Positions 48,611 through 60,257 are shown, counted from the stretch's first letter. The stretch is 64,000 nucleotides of DNA from Liolophura sinensis (GCF_032854445.1 NC_088305.1:3045001-3109000), one strand, 5' to 3'. Notes: generated by a model from the letters alone, not told the origin. A program made the numbers and translations.

Positions 48611-49010
48611 GAGTGACAAAGAAAAACAATATTCGCGGAAAAATGAACTTCACTGCTTGTATGGATCGGTCTAAACAGTAGGAAACAAAACGACATCAAA
48701 ACACCCTTAAATAGGCCATTACAATCACAATCGGTAGCTAGCGTGATGTATTGTTTAAATCTCTGCAAAGAGGATACAGAATATGCATTGTCACATGCTG
48801 TTTGAATCTGCGCGGAGAGTGGAACTCTTCTCCCAATAAATGTTAGGATAATCAGGTCACACGTGCAAGACAGTGACCTCAGACAGGTTGAAGGACATCG
48901 CGCATACAAAGCCAATGCAACTGAACGTGCGCGGTGACCCCGAAATCGTGCACTAGGCAAGAAATGGCAGGCGAGGTGATAGCGAGACGTACCGGTTGAT
49001 TGATGCCAAA

Positions 49011-49727
49011 ATGCCGCGTCCAAAGACGACTAGAGTTAGCCATAACAAAAAAGCGTCAACGTATAGATCCGGCCGATTAAACAGCACAGAGGACCTGAAA
49101 AATCCACAAAAAATAACAGATTTTTTTGGCGGTAGTGGTCGAAATAAGGCAAGGATTTCAGAAGCAAATGAAACACGTGACGGCATCGATAGTGAGGGAA
49201 GTGCTGCAGAGCCAGAGGTGCCGGAGTCGGGCGTGCTGATATCCCCTAGCCCCGAACCGGCGTCGGCAAGCACCAGCGAAACACCAAGCACTTCTAAACT
49301 TCACACCCAAGAAAACTTGGAAAATATACAGGAAAATGTCGACAGCGATAGGCCTTCAACACCAGAACAAACCGAGCCTTTAGACTATAGCACAACGGAG
49401 GGCAAAAGATTTGACGGACGAACAAACAGGGACGGTCAATCACGGGCCCTGTGGGAAAAAATGTTTTCTTGGATTTATTACAGTCATGACCAACAAGGTT
49501 GGAAGTGCAAATTATGTGAGGAATATGCTGTAACAGGTGACGAGACATGGAAAAATAAAGCAGTTAAACTAGAAGGCCATCCAAAAAGGGTTTTAGAAAA
49601 TCACAGCCGTGGCAGTAAACACCAGAATGCCATTACTCAGAAAAGAGCTATACAAGCCATGGTTTCCAAGGGAAATATAACACAGCAGATAACGAGCGGA
49701 GAAATGGGCTTCAGTGAAAGATCGTAG
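49011..49727 (+). CDS. Zinc-finger protein inside the hAT-like element, PIP-box-like motif
   Basis: An uninterrupted 238-codon frame. I start it at the ATG at 49011, the first ATG in frame. Seen in order: a basic N-terminus (MPRPK, HNKK); the PIP-box-like PQKITDFF at residues 32-39; an acidic, Ser/Pro/Thr-rich linker about 50-130; a WKCKLC block (Cys 166, Cys 169); then His 198 and His 204 in ENHSRGSKH, a C2-H2 spacing like the BED/TTF-type DNA-binding fingers at the N-termini of hAT transposases, notably those with a DUF4371 transposase. The protein stops about 30 residues after the finger, so the catalytic RNase H-like and dimerisation domains are absent. A GTGAGT donor lies 55 bp after the stop, so a spliced form could exist. 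It might bind the element's ends and act as a regulator, but that is inference. Confidence 0.75.
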   Translation: MPRPKTTRVSHNKKASTYRSGRLNSTEDLKNPQKITDFFGGSGRNKARISEANETRDGIDSEGSAAEPEVPESGVLISPSPEPASASTSETPSTSKLHTQENLENIQENVDSDRPSTPEQTEPLDYSTTEGKRFDGRTNRDGQSRALWEKMFSWIYYSHDQQGWKCKLCEEYAVTGDETWKNKAVKLEGHPKRVLENHSRGSKHQNAITQKRAIQAMVSKGNITQQITSGEMGFSERS

Positions 49728-50307
49728 GATCCTGCCTTGCTGAATCATAATGTGCTAATTTTCATTTGAAAAGATGAACTTGGTGAGTTAATACACAATT
49801 TGTTTGAGACTTTTTGCACATTATGGTTCTGAATGTATCTATTATGTGCATGTCTGACATACTGATAGTTATCAAGTCAATACATAAGAAATAGAATGTT
49901 TACTATAATGAGCAAGTAAATGAACTCAAAGCAGTGCTTGGGTGAAAGTCAAGGTACATTGTGCATGCACTTGTTTATTTACAACAACAAACCTGCTGAC
50001 ATATATGTGATGGTATGTGTTATAAATTAAAACCCGAGGGTCTGCGACAAAATGCACTGTTTCATTATTTGTCACATGTATGTATGTCACATCTAAAACT
50101 CAGGGTCAGTCCCAGTTCGTAGGCCTACAACAGAGACGTATATCGTTATATTATTAAAACATATATATATAGATGTAAAATATAAATGTGTGGATAGTAT
50201 TAACTAATATTTTAAGCTGTTTAAAATACCTGAGAGTGCTTTTCATAACATCTATCAAAGTGCTTAATATGGCCTAGAATGCATTTCTGGGCGTCGAAAA
50301 AATCTAG

Positions 50308-50340
50308 CGGCTGGGGGCCTGCGGCCACCAGACCCCCGGC
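50308..50340. other. GC-rich hairpin near the hAT-like right end
   Basis: GGCTGGGGGCCTG pairs with CCAGACCCCCGGC across a 6-7 base loop, with only two mismatched positions. It stands out in otherwise AT-rich flanks. Confidence 0.7.
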
Positions 50341-50414
50341 TAATAGGCAACGCCTCGCTACGCTCGGCCCAAGGGTGCCCAAACTTTGGACCTAGAATAG
50401 CCCCAGTTTCTACC

Positions 50415-51805
50415 GTACATGTACATCAAACATTTCTAGCTGACTTGAGTGCAGAGTTTAGCCTAATGCTTTTGTGTCGCAAACATGAATGTGTACCCAT
50501 GGTACGTTGTAGGTGTGTTAACAGAGGCTTCAGTTGATCCGTGACCATTGTACACGCGGGCTTAATTTCTCCAGGGGTCAGTTTTCTCGATGGGCTTCAT
50601 GCGATCAGCAAAGAGATTCAATTAGATGAGGCAGATCATGGCAGTTGTGCACAGTGGACAAACAGACAGCATGTTTGCAGAACTCACTAAATTCATCCCA
50701 ATAATTGGTCACTAGTGCTGGACATGACATCTTGACTTGACAAGATCGGGCACAATTGACCGGTGAAATGCGGTATGGCCGGTGGCCTGGCTTTGGTCAG
50801 AGGCATGACAAGTCAGACGTACAGCCTGACAGACGTGTGATTATGAAGATGAATACAGTTCAAAGAGAATAGCAACTGATTGGCTACTAGATGACATAGG
50901 GGATTGCGTGCCTACTACCCGGGTCAGCTTGACGAAAACAGCATTTATTTGATCATGCTTAATGCCGTACCTTAGAATTTCTAACTTACAGGTACATGTA
51001 TATGATGGGGGTCAGTTTTATGGGATGAGAAAACCGGAGTGCTTGGGGTAAACCAACAGACTTTGACAGGTTACCGATTTCTTACATGTGGCCCATACTA
51101 CACCGTGTTGGTGGAAGAGGAAGTGTCTTCTGTGAACGTAAAACATTGGAATTTAGGGGGCCACATGAGTGTCATCAATGTGTTATTGTCCCTAAGGTAC
51201 CGCAAGCTGTGAGAGCAATCCACAGTTACCTGTCTAAGGCGGGATCTGAACATATAGTCAGGAAACAAATACATGTACACATGTATGCATACTGTAGAAA
51301 CAGTAGGGTTACAGTTAAAATTGTAGTTTTACATCTTGGATCAAATGGGCCTTTCTGCATATACATCTACATGTAACATTCTGAAGATTTCCTCAGGATG
51401 CACCGAATTTTATGTAAATAATAACTCTGATAACAAAGAGGGGAGTTTACGATTGTGTTGGAACTGGAATTTTGATAGAGTCTTTGTTTGTAGTGTGCAA
51501 GTGTCAGTGCTCAGCAGGACTTCACCCCTGACTGCCCCCCTCTCCCCTAACTACCCCCCTGATTACCCCCCTGCCAACCCCCCCCCCCGACTGCCCCTCC
51601 CCCCGACTGCCCCTCCCCCCTAACTGCCCCCCCCCTAACTGCTCCCCCCTCAAAAAAATACATACTGAGGGCTGGAGTCTCCCTGTTTCAGTCAAACTTC
51701 CAATCCATTATTACACTTTATTGCGATGCATACATGTATCTGTGGTGGGCTAGAAATAGGCGCTGTATCACGACTATAGTAAACTGTGGGTTTCATGGTT
51801 TTAGT
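50415..51805. other. No recognisable gene; C-rich degenerate repeat at 51530-51652
   Basis: The C-rich tract consists of irregular CTGCCCCTCCCCC- and CTAACTGCCCCC-type units. Nothing else is assignable. Confidence 0.5.
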
Positions 51806-51938
51806 TATTTTTTTATTTATTTCTTTCATTGGTGTTTTAGGCTGTGCTTAAGAATATTTCACTTATACAACGACAGCCAGCATTATGGTGGGAGGAAGCC
51901 GGGCAGATCTGAGGGGAAACCGATTGTCATCTGCAGCC
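51806..51938 (-). repeat. SINE family A 3' half, minus strand
   Basis: Tail TTTTTTTATTTATTTCTTTC, then ATTGGTGTTTTAGGCTGTGC, AAGAATATTTCACTTATACA, GCCAGCATTATGGTGGGAGG and CCGGGCAGATCTGAGG. The head is missing. Confidence 0.8.
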
Positions 51939-53409
51939 CATGTCTTTCTGTATGTAAACTACATGTGTACTTGTATGTATGTATGTACATGTATGTAAAA
52001 CTTATTAGTGTATATATACATGTATATGTGTGTGCACAGCATGATAATAGCTTGTATGTAGACTTAATGAGGATAATTTGTCAGTTAACTGACTAATAAT
52101 GATGTCTTAAGAGCAGATTACATGGGTATGCGCGGCTGTGGGTGCGTTCTGTTTTTTATGTGTACATTACACTTTTACATGCCCTTGTGGTGTCATGCGC
52201 CATAATTCCGGAGGACGGAAGTGACAGAAAATCATGCAGCCCGTAATCTGTAACATACATTGTACATTCATCTAGTGTATATACATATACTATATAACCA
52301 TGTACATGTACTACAGTGGAGTACTTCAAGTGTATTATTTCTGAGTACTGTAGTTGTGGTTTCAAACAAGGATGGAGTAATGCTGTCTAATTTCAGTCAT
52401 ATGGAGCACTTATAAGTATGACTGTACATCAGGAGGGCAGTGTGTTTCTGGGTCAGTTTTTGTGTGTTCAAGTATACCCCCACAATTTCCCCTCCCCTAA
52501 CCTCCCATTCCTCTCCTGGTCTCCTGTCCCTCCATTTCCGGGGCTGATCTAAGGTTCCCCTATGCACCCCGATGAAGTAGGAAGGCCTTCTAACATCAGC
52601 CATGACTTTCCATCTGTCCATGGCTGTTTTAGCTGGCTTCTGTTTTGGTAATTTGTTTTCTGTCCACTGTTGACCAGATTTCCTCTGACAGCAAGATCAG
52701 ATTGTGGATTGCTCCAGCTGACATTTATGGAATTGAAATGTCGAAGGGACAGTTGAGGTCATTTGTCTACTGACCACATGACCTGGACTGCCAGTAGGCT
52801 GCAGCCAGTAGCCAGTGAGGAAGCACTTCCCTGTGTGTACATCTGCTGTAATTCTGAAACCTTTTGCCTGTTAGGAAGATAGCCACTCATGCACATATAT
52901 TCTGAGGTCACTTATAAGCTCTGTAGTCTATCTGATAAAGTTATGCAGTTTTCTGAACCCAACCAATGTACATGTAGTTTTGTCTCCAAAATGAAATTAA
53001 AAAAAGTGCATAAATGGAGCTGAAGGTTGCTTTTTCCTAGATGTTCATTTGTATATTCATGCGAAAAAGCACGGAATTAAGGTATGTATGTTACAGTGTA
53101 TATTATTTATGAGCATTTTTCTAGGCTCAGATATATGTACACACTCCATGCACCTTTAATTATAAGATTAATACAAACATTCATTTTTTCATTTGATACA
53201 TTAGGAGACATTTTATTGTTCAGTCTGAAATGCTGTAGAAAGGTATATGGTCAGTTTGTGGAGAAGCCTTTAGCTAACCCAGGGATAGAGGTACAATTGT
53301 ACATCATATATTGTATCCCCAACAGCTGGCAGTGTTTTACTGGGTGCAGGAAGTCCCTAAGGCTGCTCTGTGTATATACCCCAGATGATGATACTGGACC
53401 CACAGCCTC
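51939..53409. other. No recognisable gene
   Basis: TACATGTA-type words are dense at 51960-52030. No exon can be supported. Confidence 0.45.
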
Positions 53410-54835
53410 TGTATAGAGAATAGGTGTAAACATAGAGCATAAAATTAACCAACTGCTAGGCCTATGTACAGAGAATCAGTGTAAACATAGAGCATACCAT
53501 TAACCAATTGCTACGCCTACGTACAGAGAATCAGTGTAAACATAGAGCATACCATTAACCAACTGCTACACCTATGTACAGAGAATCAGTGTAAACATAG
53601 AGCATACCATTAACCAACTACTACACCTATGTACAGAGAATCAGTGTAAACATACAGCATACCGTTAACCAACTACTACACCTATGTACAGAGAATCAGT
53701 GTAAACATACAGCATACCGTTAACCAATTGCTACGCCTACGTACAGAGAATCGGTGTAAACATACAGCATACCATTAGCCAACTGCTACGCCTATGTACA
53801 GAGAATCAGTGTAAACATACAGCATACCATTAACAAACTGCTACGCCTATGTACAGAGAATCGGTGCAAACATACAGCATACCATTAACCAACTGCTATG
53901 CCTATGTACAGAGAATCGGTGCAAACATACAGCATGCCATTAACCAACTGCTATGCCTATGTACAGAGAATCGGTGTAAACATACAGCATACCATTAGCC
54001 AACTGCTACGCCTATGTACAGAGAATCGGTGCAAACATACAGCATGCCATTAACCAACTGCTATGCCTATGTACAGAGAATCGGTGTAAACATACAGCAT
54101 ACCATTAGCCAACTGCTACGCCTATGTACAGAGAATCAGTGCAAACATACAGCATACCATTAACCAACTGCTATGCCTATGTACAGAGAATCGGTGCAAG
54201 CATACCATTAGCCAACTGCTACGCCTATGTACAGAGAATCGGTGCAAACATACAGCATGCCATTAACCAACTGCTACGCCTATGTACAAAGAATTGGTGT
54301 AAACATACAGCATACCATTAACCAACTGCTACGCCTATGTACAAATAATTGGTGTAAACATAGAGCACACCATTAACCAACTGCTACGCCTATGTACAGA
54401 GAATCGGTGTAAACATACAGCATACCATTAGCCAACTGCTACGCCTATGTACAGAGAATCATTGCAAACATAGAGCATACCATTAACCAACTGCTATGCC
54501 TATGTACAGAGAATCATTGCAAACATACAGCATGCCATTAACCAACTGCTACGCCTATGTACAAAGAATTGGTGTAAACATACAGCATAACATTAACCAA
54601 CTGCTGCGCCTATGTACAGAGAATCAGTGTAAACATAGAGCATACATGTACCATTAACCAGCTGCTATGGCTATGTACAGAGAATCAGTGTGAACATAGA
54701 GCATACCATTAACCAACTGCTGCGCCTATGTACAGAGAATTGGTGTAAACATAGAGCATACCATTAACCAGCTGCTATGCCTATGTACAGAGAATCAGTG
54801 TGAACATAGAGCATACCATTAACCAACTGCTACAC
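53410..54835. repeat. Minisatellite, 55-bp unit, about 26 copies
   Basis: The unit contains CCTATGTACAGAGAATCAGT, GTAAACATAGAGCATACC and ATTAACCAACTGCTACG. Copies vary at a few sites (CAGTGT/CGGTGC, TAGAG/TACAG, AACC/AGCC). One unit near 54200 lacks about 8 bp, and one near 54640 has an extra ACATGT. The variants are clustered, as expected from unequal exchange. Confidence 0.96.
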
Positions 54836-54871
54836 ATTTACAACTTTTACATGAACTTGTACATGAAGTTC

Positions 54872-55106
54872 AGCATGAAAAGGATAGTGCAACGACTGGT
54901 TGACCTGTATCAGTATAATGGTTCGGGCAGGGCAGCTTACTAGCCTTCTATAAGGCGTTTCAGTGAAGCAGCACTAAATAAAAGAGTGGTGGAAATCCGT
55001 CCTGTGTAAAGGAGGCACATTACATGCATTCTAAGGATTTCTTTGTCGTCATATGACTGAAAAATTGTTATTTACGACATTAAGCCCCAAGCACTCACTC
55101 ACTTAC
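54872..55106 (+). repeat. SINE family B, 5'-truncated copy, plus strand
   Basis: AAGGATAGTGCAACGACTGG, ACCTGTATCAGTATAATGG, GGAAATCCGTCCTG, GGAGGCACATTACATGC, CATATGACTGAAAAATTGTT and CCCAAGCACTCACTCAC follow the family B order. It begins within 40 bp of the 55-bp array. Confidence 0.88.
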
Positions 55107-55568
55107 ATGTACATGTACATCAGTGGTCTACGCGCCCTGTATTATGATCTGGTGACCTGCGCTGGCCATCATGTGTTGTGTTTATCTACATCTACATGCA
55201 GTAATTATATTTGACTTACCTGTACAGGTATATATTTTGTATCAACTAGAGAAATTAATCGATATCTCTGAGTGTAATTGCTGTTGTATATGTTCGCAAG
55301 GCCTGCCAATGTAATTTAGTCATACTACCCTTTTCAGACTTCTCTTTAAAGAGTAAAAATGTGCAGTTGAATTAAACATGATTTGGCCCATGTACATGTA
55401 CAGGAAAAATCCTTCTTACAGTGTGTACATGTACGTACATTCACAATTGTTCTGTGCCTGCATGGAGGCACATTTAATGTTGTACGTGTGAATTTAACAA
55501 AGGTATTTTTATAAGGATTATGGCAAAGCACACTATTCAGCCATTAGAAAGGCGCTTTCAGAATTATT
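55107..55568. other. No recognisable gene
   Basis: Unassigned, with several TACATGTA palindromes. Confidence 0.45.
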
Positions 55569-55789
55569 TTCATAAGTTTATTTATTTATTTATTTGATTG
55601 GTGTTTTATGCCGTACTCCAGAATATTTCACTTATACGATGGCGGCCAGCATTATGGTGGGGGGAAAACGGGCAGGGCCCGGGGGAAACCCACGACCATC
55701 TGCAGGTTGCTGGCAGACCTTCCCATGTACGGCCGGAGAGGAAGCCAGCATGAGCTGGACTTGAAATTACAGCGACTGTTCATAAGTTT
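55569..55789 (-). mobile_element. 5'-truncated SINE family A with 11-bp target duplication
   Basis: TTCATAAGTTT flanks it at 55569-55579 and 55779-55789. The minus-strand body is well kept (GCCGTACTCCAGAATATTTC, GGAGAGGAAGCCAGCATGAG) but ends at ACAGCGACTG, just where the tRNA-like head would begin. Confidence 0.93.
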
Positions 55790-56690
55790 GAGCCCTGGCT
55801 GATACATGTACGTGTACACAAGGCTTACATATGATGTGTACATTCTGTAGAATGTGTACAGACGATGCAGTGTACACATGTATCTGGGATGTTTTCACAT
55901 TGATCAGAACATTGGCTGTGTTTAGCTCTATATGTGAGGTGTGTACAGCGATGTTTGAGCATCTGGTTTTATCTACATTCAAACTGCAGTAGGACACTAC
56001 GCGTAGTGTTATAGTGTAGAATCAGCTGGTCTCGAGTATGGCCCAGCAAAGTGCAGCGCGGCACACAAAGACAGCTGTACATCTTAACACACCAGCAGAC
56101 ACTGACATGCAACTCCTGGCGATACTGGCCTCAGCGGCAGCAAAATCAGTCCTAGCTACAGTACCACAGCCAGCTGCAGCCGGTGCAGTGATGCAGGGCC
56201 AGTGCGTGTCGGCGCTCCACTCGCCGGTATAACAGGCGCAGTGGATATGTGCATGTCCTTTGAACAGCATGGCATGAGAAAGCAACATGTTTTATTGGAT
56301 TTTGGATGGTATGGATTAGATGGTAGCTTGTGCAGCTATTTGATGAAATCCCATCCCTACTGTAGCCAGCTGTGGTAATCAGCTTGGCACGGACTGGGAG
56401 ACTTGGCATGTATCATGGGGGAATATTGGACCAGCAGTTAGCAGATCTTGGTTCCAAAGAATTCATAATGGCTTTGTGACAGCCAGGGTTAGTCTGCAGA
56501 TATTTGTATGCTTAATACAGTTAGCATTTTGCAATGTTTTGATGTTCAGCAACATATGTAATTTACCACTGTTCATTGCCCAGTTGACTTAATACCAGTT
56601 TTAACCTTAATCCAAATCTTAATCCAAGTACTTAGCCCCAAAATAATTGCGTAACAGTATATTAAATATGAACTGAATATCCTGCTGCCC
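55790..56690. other. No firm gene; weak 64-codon frame at 56038
   Basis: An ATG at 56038 opens a 64-codon Ala-rich frame in a somewhat GC-richer patch, ending beside a weak donor (CCG|GTATAAC). An overlapping minus-strand frame of 88 codons exists. Neither has a recognisable domain. It could be an alternative 5' exon of the downstream gene, at low probability. Confidence 0.3.
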
Positions 56691-56696
56691 CATTGC

Positions 56697-58760
56697 ATGT
56701 GCATTCATATAAGTGTAATAGGTTCTATACAGCACAAGCTCATACGTGACAATACGTACACCAGTACATACAAGACAGTGAGATGTATACACATGACATT
56801 GTTGAATAGAGTTGTGCAGCACAATGTCATACATGACAATACGTATACCAGTACATGCAAGATAGTTAGATGTATACACATGACATTGTTGAATAGAGTT
56901 GTGCAGCACAATGTCATACATGACAACATGTATACCAGTACATGCAAGACAGTTAGATGTATACACATGACATTGTTGAATAGAGTTGTACAGCACAATG
57001 TCATACATGACAATACGTGTACCAGTACATACAAGACAGTGAGATGTATACACATGACATTGTTGAATAGAGTTGTGCAGCACAATGTCGAACATGACAA
57101 TACGTATACCAGTACATGCAAGATAGTTAGATGTATACACATGACATTGTTGAATAGAGTTGTACAGCACAATGTCATACATGACAACATGTATACCAGT
57201 ACATGCAAGATAGTTAGATGTATACACATGACATTGTTGAATAGAGTTGTGCAGCACAATGTCATACATGACAACATGTATACCAGTACATGCAAGACAG
57301 TTAGATGTATACACGTGGCATTGTTGAATAGAGTTGTGCAGCACAATGTCGTACATGACAATACGTGTGCCAGTACATACAAGACAGTGAGATGTATACA
57401 CATGACATTGTTGAATAGAGTTGTGCAGCACAATGTCGAACATGACAATACGTATACCAGTACATGCAAGATAGTTAGATGTATACACATGACATTGTTG
57501 AATAGAGTTGTGCAGCACAATGTCATACATGACAATACGTATACCAGTACATACAAGACAGTTAGATGTATACACATGACATTGTTGAATAGAGTTGTAC
57601 AGCACAATGTCATACATGACAACATGTATACCAGTACATACAAGACAGTTAGATGTATACACATGACATTGTTGAATAGAGTTGTACAGCACAATGTCAT
57701 ACATGACAACATGTATACCAGTACATGCAAGATAGTTAGATGTATACACATGACATTGTTGAATAGAGTTGTGCAGCACAATGTCATACATGACAACATG
57801 TATACCAGTACATACAAGACAGTGAGATGTATACACATGACATTGTTGAATAGAGTTATGCAGCACAATGTCATACATGACAACATGTATACCAGTACAT
57901 GCAAGACAGTTAGATGTATACACGTGGCATTGTTGAATAGAGTTGTGCAGCACAATGTCGTACATGACAATACGTGTGTCAGTACATACAAGACAGTGAG
58001 ATGTATACACATGACATTGTTGAATAGAGTTGTGCAGCACAATGTCGAACATGACAATACGTATACCAGTACATGCAAGATAGTTAGATGTATACACATG
58101 ACATTGTTGAATAGAGTTGTACAGCACAATGTCATACATGACAATAGGTATACCAGTACATACAAGACAGTTAGATGTATACACATGACATTGTTGAATA
58201 GAGTTGTGCAGCACAATGTCATACATGACAACATGTATACCAGTACATACAAGACAGTGAGATGTATACACATGACATTGTTGAATAGAGTTGTGCAGCA
58301 CAATGTCATACATGACAACATGTATACCAGTACATACAAGACAGTGAGATGTATACACATGACATTGTTGAATAGAGTTGTTCAGCACAATGTCATACAT
58401 GACAACATGTATACCAGTACATGCAAGACAGTTAGATGTATACACATGACATTGTTGAATAGAGTTGTGCAGCACAATGTCATACATGACAACATGTATA
58501 CCAGTACATACAAGACAGTGAGATGTATACACATGACATTGTTGAATAGAGCTGTGCAGCACAATGTCGAACATGACAATACGTGTACCAGTACATACAA
58601 GACAGATGTATACACATGACATTGTTGAATAGAGCTGTGCAGCACAATGTCGAACATGACAATACGTGTACCAGTACATACAAGACAGATGTATACCCAT
58701 GACATTGTTGAATAGAGTTGTACAGCACGTCATACATGACAATACATACAATAGTATATG
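56697..58760. repeat. Minisatellite, 87-bp unit, about 23 copies, seven-unit higher-order repeat
   Basis: Each unit has GATGTATACACATGACATTG, TTGAATAGAGTTGTGCAGCA, CAATGTCATACATGACAA and CGTATACCAGTACATGCAAG. Variant sites (GTCATAC/GTCGAAC/GTCGTAC, ATACG/ACATG, TGC/TAC, GATAGTT/GACAGTG) recur in order. The rare CACGTGGCATTG variant is at 57312 and 57921, exactly 609 bp (7 x 87) apart, and neighbouring units match at the same distance. Because 87 is divisible by three, frames stay open for 640 codons on the plus strand and 727 and 551 on the minus. The last two units lack 4 bp, breaking the frames. Confidence 0.96.
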
Positions 58761-58807
58761 TACATACATGTCATTTATGAATTTAAGTGTACGTGTGTCC
58801 ACACCTA

Positions 58808-58993
58808 CCCTAAACTACCTAAAATTCGACCACAAAAATCATTTTTGGAGGCCAGTAAAGGTCATGAGATATTACTTCTGGTGCTAAAATATACATTTTC
58901 CCAGTAGGATATCATCCTACTCTCAAAGCACCTTTCTAAAAATCCATAAAATTCCCAGATTCTGGGAAAATAAGCAACTTTGTCATGGAGGAA
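58808..58993. repeat. MITE, partial copy related to the one at 62710
   Basis: It starts CCCTAAACTACCTAAAATTC after a TA, then CCACAAAAATCATTTTTGGA, GGTGCTAAAATATACATTTT, GTAGGATATCATC, GCACCTTTCTAAAAATCC and ATTCCCAGATTCTGG, in the same order as 62710-62925. Its right terminus is missing, replaced by a 28-bp tandem repeat. Confidence 0.8.
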
Positions 58994-59077
58994 ATTTTAG
59001 GTACATTTGATACATGTACACATTTTAGGTACATTTGATACATGTACACATTTTAGGTACATTTGATACATGTACAC
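58994..59077. repeat. 28-bp tandem repeat, three copies
   Basis: Copies of ATTTTAGGTACATTTGATAC followed by ATGTACAC start at 58994, 59022 and 59050. It abuts the truncated MITE end. Confidence 0.92.
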
Positions 59078-60257
59078 ATTCATGGCCTTCTGTAATGTGG
59101 CACACGTACATGTGTTTTGGACATTAGCTTATAAAGGTGATTATCAAATGCTTGTACATGTACCCTGCAGGTCTTGTCTACATGGACATGTGGAGTATAG
59201 GTGTGACAGTCAGCCCTCAGTCTCTGTTTGACTCAGAATTTATTGGTCTGATGGCCTTCTTTTGAACATAATATATGGTATAGATTTAATCTTGAAAGTG
59301 GGTCATTCACACATTCACTTCAGGGGGTGGTGGGGGGGGGGGGGGCGGGTCATAATGCCAGATGACATACATGGGCACATAGGTGTCTCGGGGGATGTCA
59401 CAGAATTAGCAAGTTTGCATTCATTTGATCTTGAATTTCACCCACCTGGCTGTAGGATTTGAAACGCGTCTAGATGACCATCTGCAGATGTGACTACCTG
59501 GATCTACGTGTACCCATATGTAGGTGGAAGTAGTTGTTACCCGTACTATAAATGTAACACAAATGTTAAACTTTGTTCCATTTAGAATCTCTCTTTTTTT
59601 TTATGCATGTTCAATGAATGATGATGGTGCACCCAAATCTTTCTCATGCTGCTGGCCATGTACATGTCCAGCGTATCCGGGATTCAGCAATGCTCTTATT
59701 CCTCTCCTCGGAACATGCTGTCTGCTTTCCCCAAGACATTTCCGCAGCACTTAGATTATTTTTTTCATCTTGAATACTTCTTTCGGAAGAAGAATTGATT
59801 TTTGTCGCAGTATAAGCATGGCTATTGGGGCAGTAGTGTTGCAGCGGGTCTTTGCTACCGTGGTGCGTGTCCCAGGTCTGGTGGAAATGCTGATTTGTGT
59901 AAGAGATGCATTGTGCACCACACTCTACTGTCTGTCACCGAGTACTTGGTGATAGCTACGATATTAAAACCTTGGAAATTTGCAAATGCGTAAGCCAGAT
60001 ATTATGATGACAAAGGCCCTGTTCTTGGAAGACTTGCATTGTGCGATCATTCAGTGAATATATTTATAGATACTGCCTGATGCAGCTAGCTTTGAAGACA
60101 AAAATTTTGGAAATAAGAACAAAGATATGTCGGTTTGATGATGACAAATAAACCAGTACTTAACAAAAGTCCAGCAGAAGTTGAGAGCATTATGGTAACA
60201 TGCTCCCAAAATGCTGAACATAGAATAAAAGTTGTGCTCTTTTTGTGGATACAAATA
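59078..60257. other. No recognisable gene; G-run at 59324-59348
   Basis: A long G tract (59324-59348) could form a G-quadruplex. Short frames at 59524-59993 carry no recognisable motif. Confidence 0.45.

Larger units (their letters stand above)
48533..50414 (+). mobile_element. hAT-like DNA transposon (nonautonomous), about 1.87 kb
   Basis: TTTCTACC occurs directly at both outer edges (48533-48540 and 50407-50414), the 8-bp target length of hAT elements. The left end TAGAGCTGATCTAGG and the reverse complement of the right end, TGGGGCTATTCTAGG, match at 10 of 15 positions with mostly transition differences, and the left end fits the loose hAT YARNG start. Subterminal GTTTGGGC words occur at 48580, inside a perfect 16-bp palindrome at 48595-48610, and inverted at 50377-50384. 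A GC-rich hairpin lies at 50308-50340. The single frame inside encodes a zinc-finger protein, with no transposase catalytic domain, so mobility would need a partner enzyme. Confidence 0.72.

Noticed and set aside
48496-49023. 175-codon minus-strand frame
   Set aside because: It lies across the hAT-like left end, opposite the zinc-finger frame, with no motif.
56038-56232. 64-codon Ala-rich frame as a gene
   Set aside because: There is an opposing frame on the other strand and only a weak donor; no family is recognised.
53410-58760. CRISPR-like arrays
   Set aside because: The units are contiguous tandem copies with no unique spacers, and the DNA is eukaryotic.
56619-58802. 727-codon and 640-codon open frames as repeat-protein genes
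   Set aside because: They exist because the unit is 87 bp, occur on both strands, start and end at array edges, and show no sign of constraint.
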